From assembly GCA_035502095.1 (NCBI GenBank), contig DATJUX010000040.1:186001-250000 (forward strand): a stretch of DNA of 64,000 nucleotides. Direction: 5' to 3'. Positions 49,050 to 57,573 of this stretch are shown here, in pieces; the stretch's first letter is position 1, and each line of letters opens with the position of its first letter. The notes beneath the pieces are model-generated. The model worked only from the letters and a program-made list of their open reading frames with translations, was not told the DNA's origin and made no database searches. The position numbers were made by a program, and so were the translations under genes. Origin of the DNA: JAKANT01 sp035502095. Lineage in GTDB: Bacteria; Pseudomonadota; Gammaproteobacteria; Burkholderiales; Burkholderiaceae_F.

Positions 49050-49540
49050 CAGGAAAGGTCCAGGCGCCTCGCGATGAACGCGGCAATCTTAACGGCGTCG
49101 TTCAAGTCGAGCACGGGCAATCGGGTCTCGACCGCATGGTCGGCAGCGACCGCAATGATGTTCGGATCATGCGCGAACAGCGGCGGCTCGGTATTGGCGA
49201 TCCGCCTGACCTCGATGCGCGGAAATGTCCCTTCGCTGCGAAAACCCTCGACGATGACAAGGTCGCACGGCGCAAGCTCGGCGAGAAGGTCGGCCAGGGC
49301 GGCCGGCCGCGGCGTTTCGGTGAGCAAAGCCCACCGCTCCGCCGTCGCGATCAGCACTTGCTGCGCTCCCGCCACGCGATAACGATAGGAATCCTTGCCC
49401 GGCCGGTCCATGTCGAAGCCGTGATGCGCGTGTTTGATGGCGGCCACACGCAAGCCCCGCGCGGTAAACAACGGTACGAGCTTCTCGATCAGCGTGGTCT
49501 TGCCGGTGTTCGAGTATCCGATGAACCCGATCGTCTTCAT
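49049..49540 (-). CDS. mobB: Molybdopterin-guanine dinucleotide adaptor MobB
   Basis: 163-aa P-loop GTP-binding protein that assists MobA in forming the guanine dinucleotide cofactor. Walker A GYSNTGKTT at residues ~8-16, KHAHHGFDMDRPGKDSYR and VEGFRSEGTFPRIEV are typical MobB motifs. Nine bases after thrC. mobA itself is not in the window. Confidence 0.93.
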   Translation of the reverse strand: MKTIGFIGYSNTGKTTLIEKLVPLFTARGLRVAAIKHAHHGFDMDRPGKDSYRYRVAGAQQVLIATAERWALLTETPRPAALADLLAELAPCDLVIVEGFRSEGTFPRIEVRRIANTEPPLFAHDPNIIAVAADHAVETRLPVLDLNDAVKIAAFIARRLDLS

Positions 49541-49549
49541 GCGCGCAGG

Positions 49550-50986
49550 TCAACGACGCTCGTCAACGCCGTGCGCCGCGAGGAAGTCCATCACCCTCCG
49601 TGAGTCGGGCGGCAGGACCTCGAAGCGCTGCGGCAGTCGCTCGATCCCCTCGAAGGCAGCAGGACGCGGAGGCTGGATGCCGATCGCCTCCACGATAGTC
49701 GACGCGAACTTGGCGGGCTGCGCTGTCTCCAGGCAGATCATCGGCACGCCCGGCCGGCGATGCTCGCGTGCCACCTTCAGTCCGTCCGCCGTATGCGGAT
49801 CGATGATCAGGCCGCTTGCCGAGTGAAGCGCGCGGATGGTCGCAACCCGGTCGGCATGCGAACTCGATCCCGAGACGATGCCCGCGCGCTCCACGTTGCC
49901 CCAGAACGGCGTGACGCTCAGGTCGAACTCGCCTTCGGTGTCGAGCTGCCACCACAGTTGGCGGACCACGGCCGGGTCGCGGCCGACGACGTCGAAAACG
50001 AAACGCTCGAAGTTCGACGCTTTCGAGATGTCCATCGACGGGCTGCTGGTCGCCCGTGCCGCGCTGCGGACGCGGTAGCGTCCGGTGCGGAAGAATTCGT
50101 CGAGCACGTTGTTCTCGTTGGTGGCGAGCACGAGTTGCTCGACCGGCAGGCCCATCTTCTTCGCGATCCAGCCCGCGAGAATGTTGCCGAAGTTTCCCGA
50201 CGGGACGGCGAAGGACACGCTCTCGGTCTCGTCGCGGGTGGCGGCGAAGTAACCGCGGAAGTAATAGACGACCTGAGTCACCACGCGCGCCCAGTTGATC
50301 GAGTTCACCGCGCCGATGTGCAGACGCTGCTTGAATTCGAGGTCGCCGGCAATCCGCTTGACGATGTCTTGGCAGTCGTCGAACGTACCTTCGATCGCGA
50401 GGTTGAAGATGTTCGCGTCGGCGAGCGAATACATCTGGGCGCGCTGGAACGTGCTCATGCGCTCGTGCGGCGACAGCATGAACACGTTGACGCCGCGTTT
50501 GCCGCGCAGCGCGTACTCGGCCGCGGAGCCAGTGTCGCCCGAGGTCGCACCAAGCACGTTGAGGCTCGTGCCCGCCTTGACGAGCGCGTACTCGAACAGG
50601 CCGCCCAGCAACTGCATCGCCATGTCCTTGAAGGCGAGCGTCGGACCGTTCGAGAGCTCGAGCAACGCCAATCCGGGCTCCAGCCAGCGCAGCGGGGCGA
50701 TAGCGGCCGCGTCCGCGGGGCGACGGGCGTTGCAGTAGACCAGCGCCGTATAGGTGCGCCGGCACAGGGCGTCGATGTCGGCTGCGGGGATGTCGTCGAC
50801 GAATTTGCGCAGCAGCGCACTCGCCAGGTCCGCGTAGCCAAGCTTGCGCCAGGCGGCGAGTTCGGCGCGCGCCACCTGCGGATAGTGCGCCGGCAGATAC
50901 AGGCCCCCATCCGGGGCGAGGCCCGACAGCAGGATGCCGAGGAAACGCTGCTCCGGCGCCTTGCCGCGGGTCGAGAGATACCGCAT
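49550..50986 (-). CDS. thrC: Threonine synthase
   Basis: PLP enzyme forming threonine from O-phosphohomoserine. 478 aa, of the longer type with N-terminal RYLSTRG. PLP Lys is K120 in PTLAFKDMAMQ; GATSGDTGSAA and VPSGNFGN bind the phosphate. ATG overlaps the hom stop by one base (TGATG). Confidence 0.96.
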   Translation of the reverse strand: MRYLSTRGKAPEQRFLGILLSGLAPDGGLYLPAHYPQVARAELAAWRKLGYADLASALLRKFVDDIPAADIDALCRRTYTALVYCNARRPADAAAIAPLRWLEPGLALLELSNGPTLAFKDMAMQLLGGLFEYALVKAGTSLNVLGATSGDTGSAAEYALRGKRGVNVFMLSPHERMSTFQRAQMYSLADANIFNLAIEGTFDDCQDIVKRIAGDLEFKQRLHIGAVNSINWARVVTQVVYYFRGYFAATRDETESVSFAVPSGNFGNILAGWIAKKMGLPVEQLVLATNENNVLDEFFRTGRYRVRSAARATSSPSMDISKASNFERFVFDVVGRDPAVVRQLWWQLDTEGEFDLSVTPFWGNVERAGIVSGSSSHADRVATIRALHSASGLIIDPHTADGLKVAREHRRPGVPMICLETAQPAKFASTIVEAIGIQPPRPAAFEGIERLPQRFEVLPPDSRRVMDFLAAHGVDERR

Positions 50987-52308
50987 CAGATCAGTTCCTC
51001 CTGGCGGATGCGGATCACCGGAGCGAGCACGGTCGGCAGCATCTCGATGCGCCGGACCGCGGCATTGACGTCGCGCTCGACCGCATCGTGCGTGAGCATG
51101 ATGATGTCGGTCTGGTTCTCGCCCTCGCTCGGCTCGCGCTGGAACAGGGCATCGATCGAAATGCGGCCATCGGCGAGGATGCGCGTGATATCCGCGAGCA
51201 CGCCCGGCTGGTCGGCAACGCGCATGCGGAAGTAGTACGACGTGACCGTGTCTTCGATCGTGAGCCAGGGCAGTTCAGCCAGCGAATCGGCCTGGAATGC
51301 CAGGTGCGGCACGCGGTTCTCCGGGTCGGCCGTGTGCATGCGAGTGACATCGACGAGATCGGCGACCACTGCCGAGGCAGTCGGTTCCGCACCCGCGCCC
51401 TTGCCGTAGTACAAGGTGACGCCGACCGCATCGCCCTTCACCAGCACCGCATTCATCGCGCCCTCCACGCTCGCGAGCAACCGCTGCACGGGAACGAGCG
51501 TCGGATGGACCCGCAATTCGATGCCATGGCTGCCGTTGACCATCGCCCGCTTCGTGATGCCGAGCAGCTTGATGCGATAGCCGAGCTGCTCGGCATACTT
51601 GATGTCCTCGGCAGCCAGGCTCGCGATGCCCTCGGTGTAGGCGGCGGCGAAGTTGATCGGGACCCCGAAAGCGATCGCGGCCAGGATCGTGAGCTTGTGC
51701 GCGGCGTCGATGCCTTCGATGTCGAACGTCGGATCCGCCTCGGCGTAGCCAAGCCGCTGCGCCTCGTGCAGGACCGTATCGAACGGCAGCCCGCGCGCGC
51801 GCATCTCCGAGAGGATGAAGTTGCTTGTGCCGTTGATGATCCCCGCGATCCACTCGATCCGGTTTGCGGTGAGTCCCTCGCGCAGCGCCTTGATGATCGG
51901 GATGCCGCCTGCCACCGCCGCTTCGAAGGCGACCATGACGCCGCGATCGCGCGCGGCCGCGAAGATCTCGTTGCCGTGCGAGGCGAGCAGCGCCTTGTTC
52001 GCCGTCACCACGTGCTTGCCGCGCCGGATCGCCTCGAGCACCAGGGTGCGCGCGGGCTCGTATCCGCCCATCAATTCGACGACGATGTCAATGTCCGGAT
52101 GGCGGACGATGTCCTCGGGATTGCTGGTGAGCGGAAGCTGCGCGCCGACGATGGCGCGCGCGCGCTTGACGTCGCGCACCGCCGCCGCGGCGACCTCGAT
52201 GCCGCGCCCGGCCCTGCGCGTGATCTCCTCCTGGTTGCGACCGAGCACCTCGAAAGTGCCGCGTCCAACCGTGCCCAGGCCGAGCAGGCCGACTTTGATG
52301 GGTCTCAT
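50986..52308 (-). CDS. hom: Homoserine dehydrogenase
   Basis: Reduces aspartate semialdehyde to homoserine. 440 aa, monofunctional. NAD(P)-binding GLLGLGTVGRGT at the N-terminus, catalytic region GYAEADPTFDIEGIDAAHKL, and a C-terminal ACT domain (about 350-430) for threonine feedback control. It is 48 bases after the aminotransferase gene. Confidence 0.96.
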   Translation of the reverse strand: MRPIKVGLLGLGTVGRGTFEVLGRNQEEITRRAGRGIEVAAAAVRDVKRARAIVGAQLPLTSNPEDIVRHPDIDIVVELMGGYEPARTLVLEAIRRGKHVVTANKALLASHGNEIFAAARDRGVMVAFEAAVAGGIPIIKALREGLTANRIEWIAGIINGTSNFILSEMRARGLPFDTVLHEAQRLGYAEADPTFDIEGIDAAHKLTILAAIAFGVPINFAAAYTEGIASLAAEDIKYAEQLGYRIKLLGITKRAMVNGSHGIELRVHPTLVPVQRLLASVEGAMNAVLVKGDAVGVTLYYGKGAGAEPTASAVVADLVDVTRMHTADPENRVPHLAFQADSLAELPWLTIEDTVTSYYFRMRVADQPGVLADITRILADGRISIDALFQREPSEGENQTDIIMLTHDAVERDVNAAVRRIEMLPTVLAPVIRIRQEELI

Positions 52309-52356
52309 GGATCCGTTGCCTCCGCCCGCACCACCCGCGGGCCGGGTTCGATCGCG

Positions 52357-53583
52357 CTACGCGAGCGCGCGTTCCGCCGTACGCGGCGCAGGCAGTCCGT
52401 CCTTGCGCAACATCTCCTTGATGCCGCGCACGGCCTGCCGGATGCGGTGCTCGTTCTCGATCAAGGCGAACCGCACGTACGTGTCGCCATAGTCGCCGAA
52501 GCCGACGCCGGGGGAGACCGCGACCTTCGCTTCCGCGAGCACCTTCTTCGCGAACTCGAGCGAGCCCATCGCCTTGTACGCCGCCGGAATCTCGGCCCAG
52601 ATGTACATCGAGGCCTTCGGCACTTCGACCATCCAGCCCGCTTCGTGCAGGCCTTTCACGAGCACATCGCGCCGGCGCTGGTACTGGGCGCGGATCTCCT
52701 CCACGCATTCCTGCGGCCCCTCGAGCGCCGCGATCGAAGCGACCTGGATCGGCGTGAAGGTGCCGTAGTCGTGATAACTCTTGATGCGCGCCAGCGCGGC
52801 CACGAGGTCGCGATTGCCGACCATGAAGCCGATCCGCCAGCCCGCCATGTTGTAGCTCTTGCTCATGGTGAAGAACTCGACCGCCACCTCGCGCGCCCCG
52901 GGGACCTGCATGATCGACGGCGCACGATAGCCGTCGAACGTGATGTCCGCGTACGCAAGATCGTGGATCACGTAGATGCCGTGCGCCTGCGCGAGGGCCA
53001 CCACGCGCTCGAAGAACTCGAGGTCCACGCACTGAGCGGTCGGGTTGCTTGGAAACCCGAGGATCATCATCTTCGGCTTCGGGAATGACTCGCGGATCGC
53101 CCGCTCGAGCTCGGCGAAGAAATCGACATCGCGGGTCATGCGCACCGAGCGGATGTCGGCGCCTGCGATCACCGCACCGTAGATGTGGATCGGGTAGCTC
53201 GGGTTGGGCACGAGCACGGTATCGCCGCGGTCGAGCGTCGCGAGCATTAGGTGCGCGAGGCCTTCCTTCGATCCGATCGTGACGATGGCCTCCTGATCGG
53301 GATCGAAGTCGACGCCGTAGCGCCTCTGATACCAGGTGGCGATCGCACGGCGCAGGCGGGGAATCCCTTTCGAGACCGAATAGCCGTGGGTGTCCGGGCG
53401 GCGCACCGCTTCGACCAGCTTGTCGACGATGTGCTGCGGCGTCGGCCCGTCGGGGTTGCCCATACTCATGTCGATGATGTCTTCGCCGCGGCGGCGCGCG
53501 GCCATCTTCAATTCGGCCGTGATGTTGAACACATAGGGCGGCAAGCGCTTGATGCGCGCGAATTCGCGCGGCACGTCTGACAT
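52357..53583 (-). CDS. alaC: Alanine-type aminotransferase AlaC
   Basis: 408-aa class I/II PLP aminotransferase. The opening FARIKRLPPYVFNITAELK and DIIDMSMGNPDGPTP are typical of AlaC/YfdZ. PLP Lys in MSKSYNMAGWRIGF, and LGFPSNPTAQ, IHDLAYADI and the substrate Arg in YVRFALIENEHR are present. Its place before hom-thrC is common in betaproteobacteria and suggests a link to alanine, glutamate or aspartate-family metabolism; exact donor and acceptor are inferred. Start at ATG 53583; GTG 53595 is possible. Confidence 0.88.
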   Translation of the reverse strand: MSDVPREFARIKRLPPYVFNITAELKMAARRRGEDIIDMSMGNPDGPTPQHIVDKLVEAVRRPDTHGYSVSKGIPRLRRAIATWYQRRYGVDFDPDQEAIVTIGSKEGLAHLMLATLDRGDTVLVPNPSYPIHIYGAVIAGADIRSVRMTRDVDFFAELERAIRESFPKPKMMILGFPSNPTAQCVDLEFFERVVALAQAHGIYVIHDLAYADITFDGYRAPSIMQVPGAREVAVEFFTMSKSYNMAGWRIGFMVGNRDLVAALARIKSYHDYGTFTPIQVASIAALEGPQECVEEIRAQYQRRRDVLVKGLHEAGWMVEVPKASMYIWAEIPAAYKAMGSLEFAKKVLAEAKVAVSPGVGFGDYGDTYVRFALIENEHRIRQAVRGIKEMLRKDGLPAPRTAERALA

Positions 53584-53658
53584 GGCGATCCTCACTGGGG
53601 GCTGCGGGCCCGACACTCCACGACGCCGCGGGCCGACGGCGCCGCAGGACCTGCGCGC

Positions 53659-53686
53659 TTGTGTCGCGCCTGTGCTTGGGCATAAT
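53659..53686 (+). promoter_or_regulatory. Candidate sigma-70 promoter for the Mth938-bcp-phoH unit
   Basis: TTGTGT (53659-53664), 16-base spacer, CATAAT (53681-53686), about 40 bases before the GTG start at 53728. It is the only convincing promoter in the 144-base divergent gap. Confidence 0.5.
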
Positions 53687-53727
53687 TTACCCGAAGTGCC
53701 CGTTGCTGTTGCCTTGCAGCATCGGCC

Positions 53728-54123
53728 GTGGCCTTTGCCGGAGTCGAATTGAAGCTGCACGCCGATCCGCCCACAACACTCACCACCGTCACGGCCTACG
53801 GGCCCGGCTTCATCGAGATCAACAACGTCCGCTACACCTGCGCGGTCCGCGTGGCACCGGACCGGTCGCCCGCCGAGTGGAATGTCGCCGGCTTCGACGC
53901 GTTGCGCGCCGAGGACTTCGCCGCCCTTCTCGAAGACATGCCCGACGTCGTCCTGCTGGGCACCGGGACGCGCCAGCGCTTTCCCCGTGCGGGGCTGGCG
54001 GCGCCGCTTGCACGCGCCCGGGTCGGCCTCGAGGTGATGGATACGCAGGCCGCTTGCCGCACCTACAACATCCTCGTCGCCGAGGGGCGGCGTGTCCTCG
54101 CGGTTCTTCTTCTCGACTCCTGA
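53728..54123 (+). CDS. Mth938/Xcc1710-like domain protein
   Basis: 131-aa protein of the Mth938 (DUF498) fold, related to mitochondrial complex I assembly factor NDUFAF3; bacterial role unknown. Motifs: TAYGPGFIEINNVRY, DVVLLGTGTRQRFP, VGLEVMDTQAACRTYNIL. GTG 53728 is used; TTG 53749, giving LKLHADPP, is an alternative that fits the usual family start. Eleven bases before bcp. Confidence 0.85.
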   Translation: MAFAGVELKLHADPPTTLTTVTAYGPGFIEINNVRYTCAVRVAPDRSPAEWNVAGFDALRAEDFAALLEDMPDVVLLGTGTRQRFPRAGLAAPLARARVGLEVMDTQAACRTYNILVAEGRRVLAVLLLDS

Positions 54124-54133
54124 AGGGGCCAAA

Positions 54134-54595
54134 ATGGCCGTCACGCTGGATCGCAAGGTGCCCGACTTCCAGGCCGAAGCCACCGGCGGCGAGTTCAGGC
54201 TCTCGGCGCACACGGGCAGCAGGGTCGTCCTCTACTTCTATCCGAAGGACAACACGCCGGGCTGCACGACCGAAGGCGTCGACTTCGGCAACGCGCATCG
54301 ACGCTTCAGGAACGCCGGCGCCGAGATCTTCGGCATCTCGCGCGACAGCCTGACGTCGCACCAGGGTTTCAAGGCGAAGATGGGGTTTCCGTTCGAGCTG
54401 ATCAGCGACCCGGACGAGAAGGTGTGCGAGCTCTTCGGCGTGATGAAGATTAAGAACATGTACGGCAAGCAGGTGCGCGGCGTCGAACGCAGCACGTTCG
54501 TCGTGGACGCCGAAGGAAAGCTGCGCCGGGAGTGGCGCGGCGTGAAGGTGCCCGGGCACGTCGAGGAGGTGCTGGCATTTGTCCAGACGCTGTAA
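54134..54595 (+). CDS. bcp: Thioredoxin-dependent peroxiredoxin Bcp
   Basis: 153-aa peroxiredoxin of the BCP/PrxQ family. Peroxidatic C44 in NTPGCTTEGVDF. The usual resolving Cys five residues later (C-TxEACx) is replaced by Val, so it is not the classical PrxQ disulfide form; the only other Cys is C98 in DEKVCELFG. It may act as a 1-Cys enzyme or form a different disulfide. Start MAVTLDRKVP follows an AAGGGG site. Confidence 0.93.
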   Translation: MAVTLDRKVPDFQAEATGGEFRLSAHTGSRVVLYFYPKDNTPGCTTEGVDFGNAHRRFRNAGAEIFGISRDSLTSHQGFKAKMGFPFELISDPDEKVCELFGVMKIKNMYGKQVRGVERSTFVVDAEGKLRREWRGVKVPGHVEEVLAFVQTL

Positions 54596-54632
54596 CCGAA
54601 CACCCGCATTTCGACGAATCAGAAGGACCTAG

Positions 54633-56225
54633 ATGCCGCTTCCAAAGCCGCCGACCAAACCGGCCACCGTTCTTGCGTCGATTCCCACCAACGTCGCCCA
54701 ACCCATCAAGCTCGTGCCCCCCGGTCGCGCCGCACCCGAAGCGCGCGCGCGCCCCGACGCGACGGTGCCGGCAGCGACCGCCGCCGCGCGCCTCGCTCTC
54801 GTCGAATCAAAGGCCCGCAACGGCAAGAAGACACGTCCCGCAGGCGTGCCGAAGCTGTTCGTGCTCGACACCAACGTGCTGATGCACGACCCGACCAGCC
54901 TGTTCCGCTTCGAGGAACACGACGTCTTCCTGCCGATGGTCACGCTGGAGGAACTCGACAGCCACAAGAAAGGCATGTCCGAGGTCGCGCGCAACGCGCG
55001 TCAAGTGAGCCGCTCGCTCGACGCCCTGGTGGCGGCATGCAAGACACCGATCGAAGACGGCATCGCGCTGGACGCGCTGGGCAACGGCGAAGCCCGCGGG
55101 CGGCTGTTCTTCCAGACACAGGCGGTGGCCGCGGCCCTTCCTCCGAGCCTGCCCTCGGGCAAGGCGGACAACCAGATCCTCGGCGTGGTTCGCTCGCTCA
55201 AGGAAATGCAGGCGCCGCGCGAAGTCGTGCTCGTGTCGAAGGACATCAACATGCGCGTCAAGGCGCGCGCACTGGGGTTGCCGGCCGAGGATTACTACAA
55301 CGACAAGGTGCTGGAGGACACCGACATCCTCTACACCGGCATGCTGCAGCTGCCTGCGACCTTCTGGGACAAGCACGGCAAGGGCATGGAGTCGTGGCAG
55401 CAGGGCGGATTCACCTACTACCGCGTGCACGGTCCGCTTGCCAACGAAGTGCTGGTCAACCAGTTTGTCTATCTCGAAAACGGGACCCCGTTCTACGCGC
55501 AGGTCAAGGAGGTGGTCGGCAAGAGCGCCGTCCTGCGTGTCCTGCGCGACTACATGCACGCGAAGAACGCCGTGTGGGGAATCACGGCGCGCAACCGCGA
55601 GCAGAGCTTCGCGTTCAATCTGCTGCTCGATCCGGAGTGCGATTTCGTCACGCTGATCGGCCAGGCGGGGACCGGCAAGACCCTGATCGCACTGGCCGCC
55701 GGCCTGACACAGACGCTCGAGACGAAGCGTTACTCGGAAATCATCGTCACGCGTGCCACCGTGCCGGTCGGCGACGACATCGGCTTCCTGCCCGGAACCG
55801 AGGAAGAGAAGATGGCGCCGTGGATGGGCGCGCTCGAGGACAACCTCGAGGTGCTGAACAAGTCGGATGACGCGGCGGGCGAATGGGGACGGGCGGCGAC
55901 CAACGACCTGATCCGCACCCGGATCCGCATCAAGTCGCTCAACTTCATGCGCGGGCGCACGTTCATCAGCAAGTACCTGATCATCGACGAGGCGCAGAAC
56001 CTGACCCCGAAGCAGATGAAGACGCTGATCACGCGTGCCGGCCCCGGGACCAAGGTGGTTTGCCTCGGCAACATCGCGCAGATCGACACGCCGTACCTGA
56101 CCGAGGGCAGCTCCGGCCTCACTTTCGTCGTCGATCGCTTCAAGGGCTGGTCGCACTCCGGCCACGTCACGCTGCAACGGGGCGAGCGCTCGCGCCTGGC
56201 CGACCGCGCGGCCGAGATCCTCTAG
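54633..56225 (+). CDS. PIN domain-PhoH family ATPase fusion
   Basis: 530-aa fusion. Residues 1-70 are low-complexity Pro/Ala-rich. A PIN nuclease domain follows (about 74-210; acidic residues in FVLDTNVLMHDP with D79, and VLVSKDINMRVKA), a linker to about 300, then a PhoH P-loop ATPase with Walker A GQAGTGKT (~residue 344), IVTRATVPVGDDIGFLPG, Walker B YLIIDEAQN and the arginine of TLQRGERSRLA. PhoH2-type proteins of this layout are reported RNA helicases/nucleases. Last gene before a 174-base convergent gap (56226-56399) with no gene. Confidence 0.9.
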   Translation: MPLPKPPTKPATVLASIPTNVAQPIKLVPPGRAAPEARARPDATVPAATAAARLALVESKARNGKKTRPAGVPKLFVLDTNVLMHDPTSLFRFEEHDVFLPMVTLEELDSHKKGMSEVARNARQVSRSLDALVAACKTPIEDGIALDALGNGEARGRLFFQTQAVAAALPPSLPSGKADNQILGVVRSLKEMQAPREVVLVSKDINMRVKARALGLPAEDYYNDKVLEDTDILYTGMLQLPATFWDKHGKGMESWQQGGFTYYRVHGPLANEVLVNQFVYLENGTPFYAQVKEVVGKSAVLRVLRDYMHAKNAVWGITARNREQSFAFNLLLDPECDFVTLIGQAGTGKTLIALAAGLTQTLETKRYSEIIVTRATVPVGDDIGFLPGTEEEKMAPWMGALEDNLEVLNKSDDAAGEWGRAATNDLIRTRIRIKSLNFMRGRTFISKYLIIDEAQNLTPKQMKTLITRAGPGTKVVCLGNIAQIDTPYLTEGSSGLTFVVDRFKGWSHSGHVTLQRGERSRLADRAAEIL

Positions 56226-56399
56226 AGCTTTGCTCGCAGCATCTCGCTTGAAAACCCGGACAGGCGGCGCCCGGCAGGTCGCTCAACCGTGGCGGTCGAT
56301 GCTGCGGATCCACTGCGCTGCTCGGGCCGGGGTCGCGGGCCGGCACGGACGCACCTTCGGTGCACGAGGGAGCGCGAGGGCAGTACTTCGACAAGACTG

Positions 56400-56879
56400 C
56401 TAGAGAATCAACGCCGCGACGAACACGCCGATCATCGCGAAGACGATCGCGAGCTTCGCGACGATTCCGGCCAGCAGTCCCAGCCAGGTGGCCAGTCCGA
56501 CTTTTCCCGCGCGCAGCGCATCGCGATGGGCAAGGAACTCGCCGATCGCCGCCCCGACGAGGGGCATCACGAAGATGCCGACGAGTCCGGTGAAGATGCC
56601 TGCGACCGTCCCGATGGCGGCACCGATCAATCCTTGCTTGCTCGCACCCGCCTTCTGCGCGGCGATCGTCGTCGCGGCGTAGTCGATTGCCATCCCGATC
56701 GCGGCGAGCACCCCGAGCGCGATCAGCGTGCCCGACCCGACCTGCTTGAAATCCCCGATCCACGCGCCGAGCACGATGCCGCCGTAGACGAAGGCGATGC
56801 CGGGCAAGGCCGGCAGTACCACGCCCGCAACGCCGACGACGACGAGTGCCGCCGCGAGCACCCACAGCAGCGCGTCCAT
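56400..56879 (-). CDS. DUF456 membrane protein
   Basis: 159-aa integral membrane protein with about four or five hydrophobic helices and a Gly-rich GxxxG pattern (GIFTGLVGIFVMPLVGAAIG). Matches DUF456, function unknown. Six bases after the DUF47 gene, so probably cotranscribed. Confidence 0.85.
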   Translation of the reverse strand: MDALLWVLAAALVVVGVAGVVLPALPGIAFVYGGIVLGAWIGDFKQVGSGTLIALGVLAAIGMAIDYAATTIAAQKAGASKQGLIGAAIGTVAGIFTGLVGIFVMPLVGAAIGEFLAHRDALRAGKVGLATWLGLLAGIVAKLAIVFAMIGVFVAALIL

Positions 56880-56885
56880 CGCGGC

Positions 56886-57551
56886 TCAGCCGTGCTTGAG
56901 CACGATCGCCGCGATCGCATTGGCGGCGTCCTTGCAGCGGTCGGTGAGCGACTCGAGCAGTTCGTAAATTGCCTTGATCTTCACCAGCTGGCGCGCGTCG
57001 TTCTCCTCGCGGAAAAGGCGCGCCATCGCGGCGCGCATCACGTGGTCGGCCTGCGACTCGAGCAGATCGACTTCCGCGCACAACGCGAGGATCGAACGCG
57101 GACTTTCGATCTGCGCCAGCTGCGCGACCGCCGATTGCAGTTTCTCGGCGCTCCAGACCGCCAGCTCGGCCAGGCGCACCGCTTCCGGGGTAAGGCGCGT
57201 CACATGGTAGAGGTGCAGCGATTGCGCCGCGTCCTCTGTCACGTCGAGGATGTCGTCGAGGCGGTTGATTAGGTCGTACACGATGGTGCGCGAAAACGGC
57301 GGGAACCACGATCGCCCGAGTCGCTGCCGCACCTCGTCGACGACCCGATCGGCACCCTTCTCGATTGCCTCGACATCCCGCACCCGCCCGTCGGGATCGT
57401 TCACGTCGGCGAGCAGCGCAACCAGCGCCCGCAGGCCGTCGACGCACAGCGCGGCATGCCGGTCGAACAGCACAGGGAAATGCCGGTCGCGCGGCCACAG
57501 TCGCCAGCGCAGGCGGCGCGCCACCGTGCGGCGCTCGCGCCCTTCGACCAT
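56886..57551 (-). CDS. DUF47 family protein (PhoU-like)
   Basis: 221 aa from ATG 57551; GTG 57590 would add 13 residues and overlap dnaB by 17 bases. All-helical PhoU-like protein with RTIVYDLINRLDDILDVTEDAAQ and KIKAIYELLESLTDRCKDAANAIAAIV. DUF47 proteins usually accompany Pit phosphate transporters; no pit gene is here, a DUF456 gene follows instead. Confidence 0.83.
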   Translation of the reverse strand: MVEGRERRTVARRLRWRLWPRDRHFPVLFDRHAALCVDGLRALVALLADVNDPDGRVRDVEAIEKGADRVVDEVRQRLGRSWFPPFSRTIVYDLINRLDDILDVTEDAAQSLHLYHVTRLTPEAVRLAELAVWSAEKLQSAVAQLAQIESPRSILALCAEVDLLESQADHVMRAAMARLFREENDARQLVKIKAIYELLESLTDRCKDAANAIAAIVLKHG

Positions 57552-57573
57552 GGCGTGCGGCGGCACGGCCGAT

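Noticed and set aside
56351..56363. GCACC-TTC-GGTGC hairpin between phoH and DUF456, considered as a terminator.
   Set aside because: Only 5 bp of stem and no U-tract on either strand.
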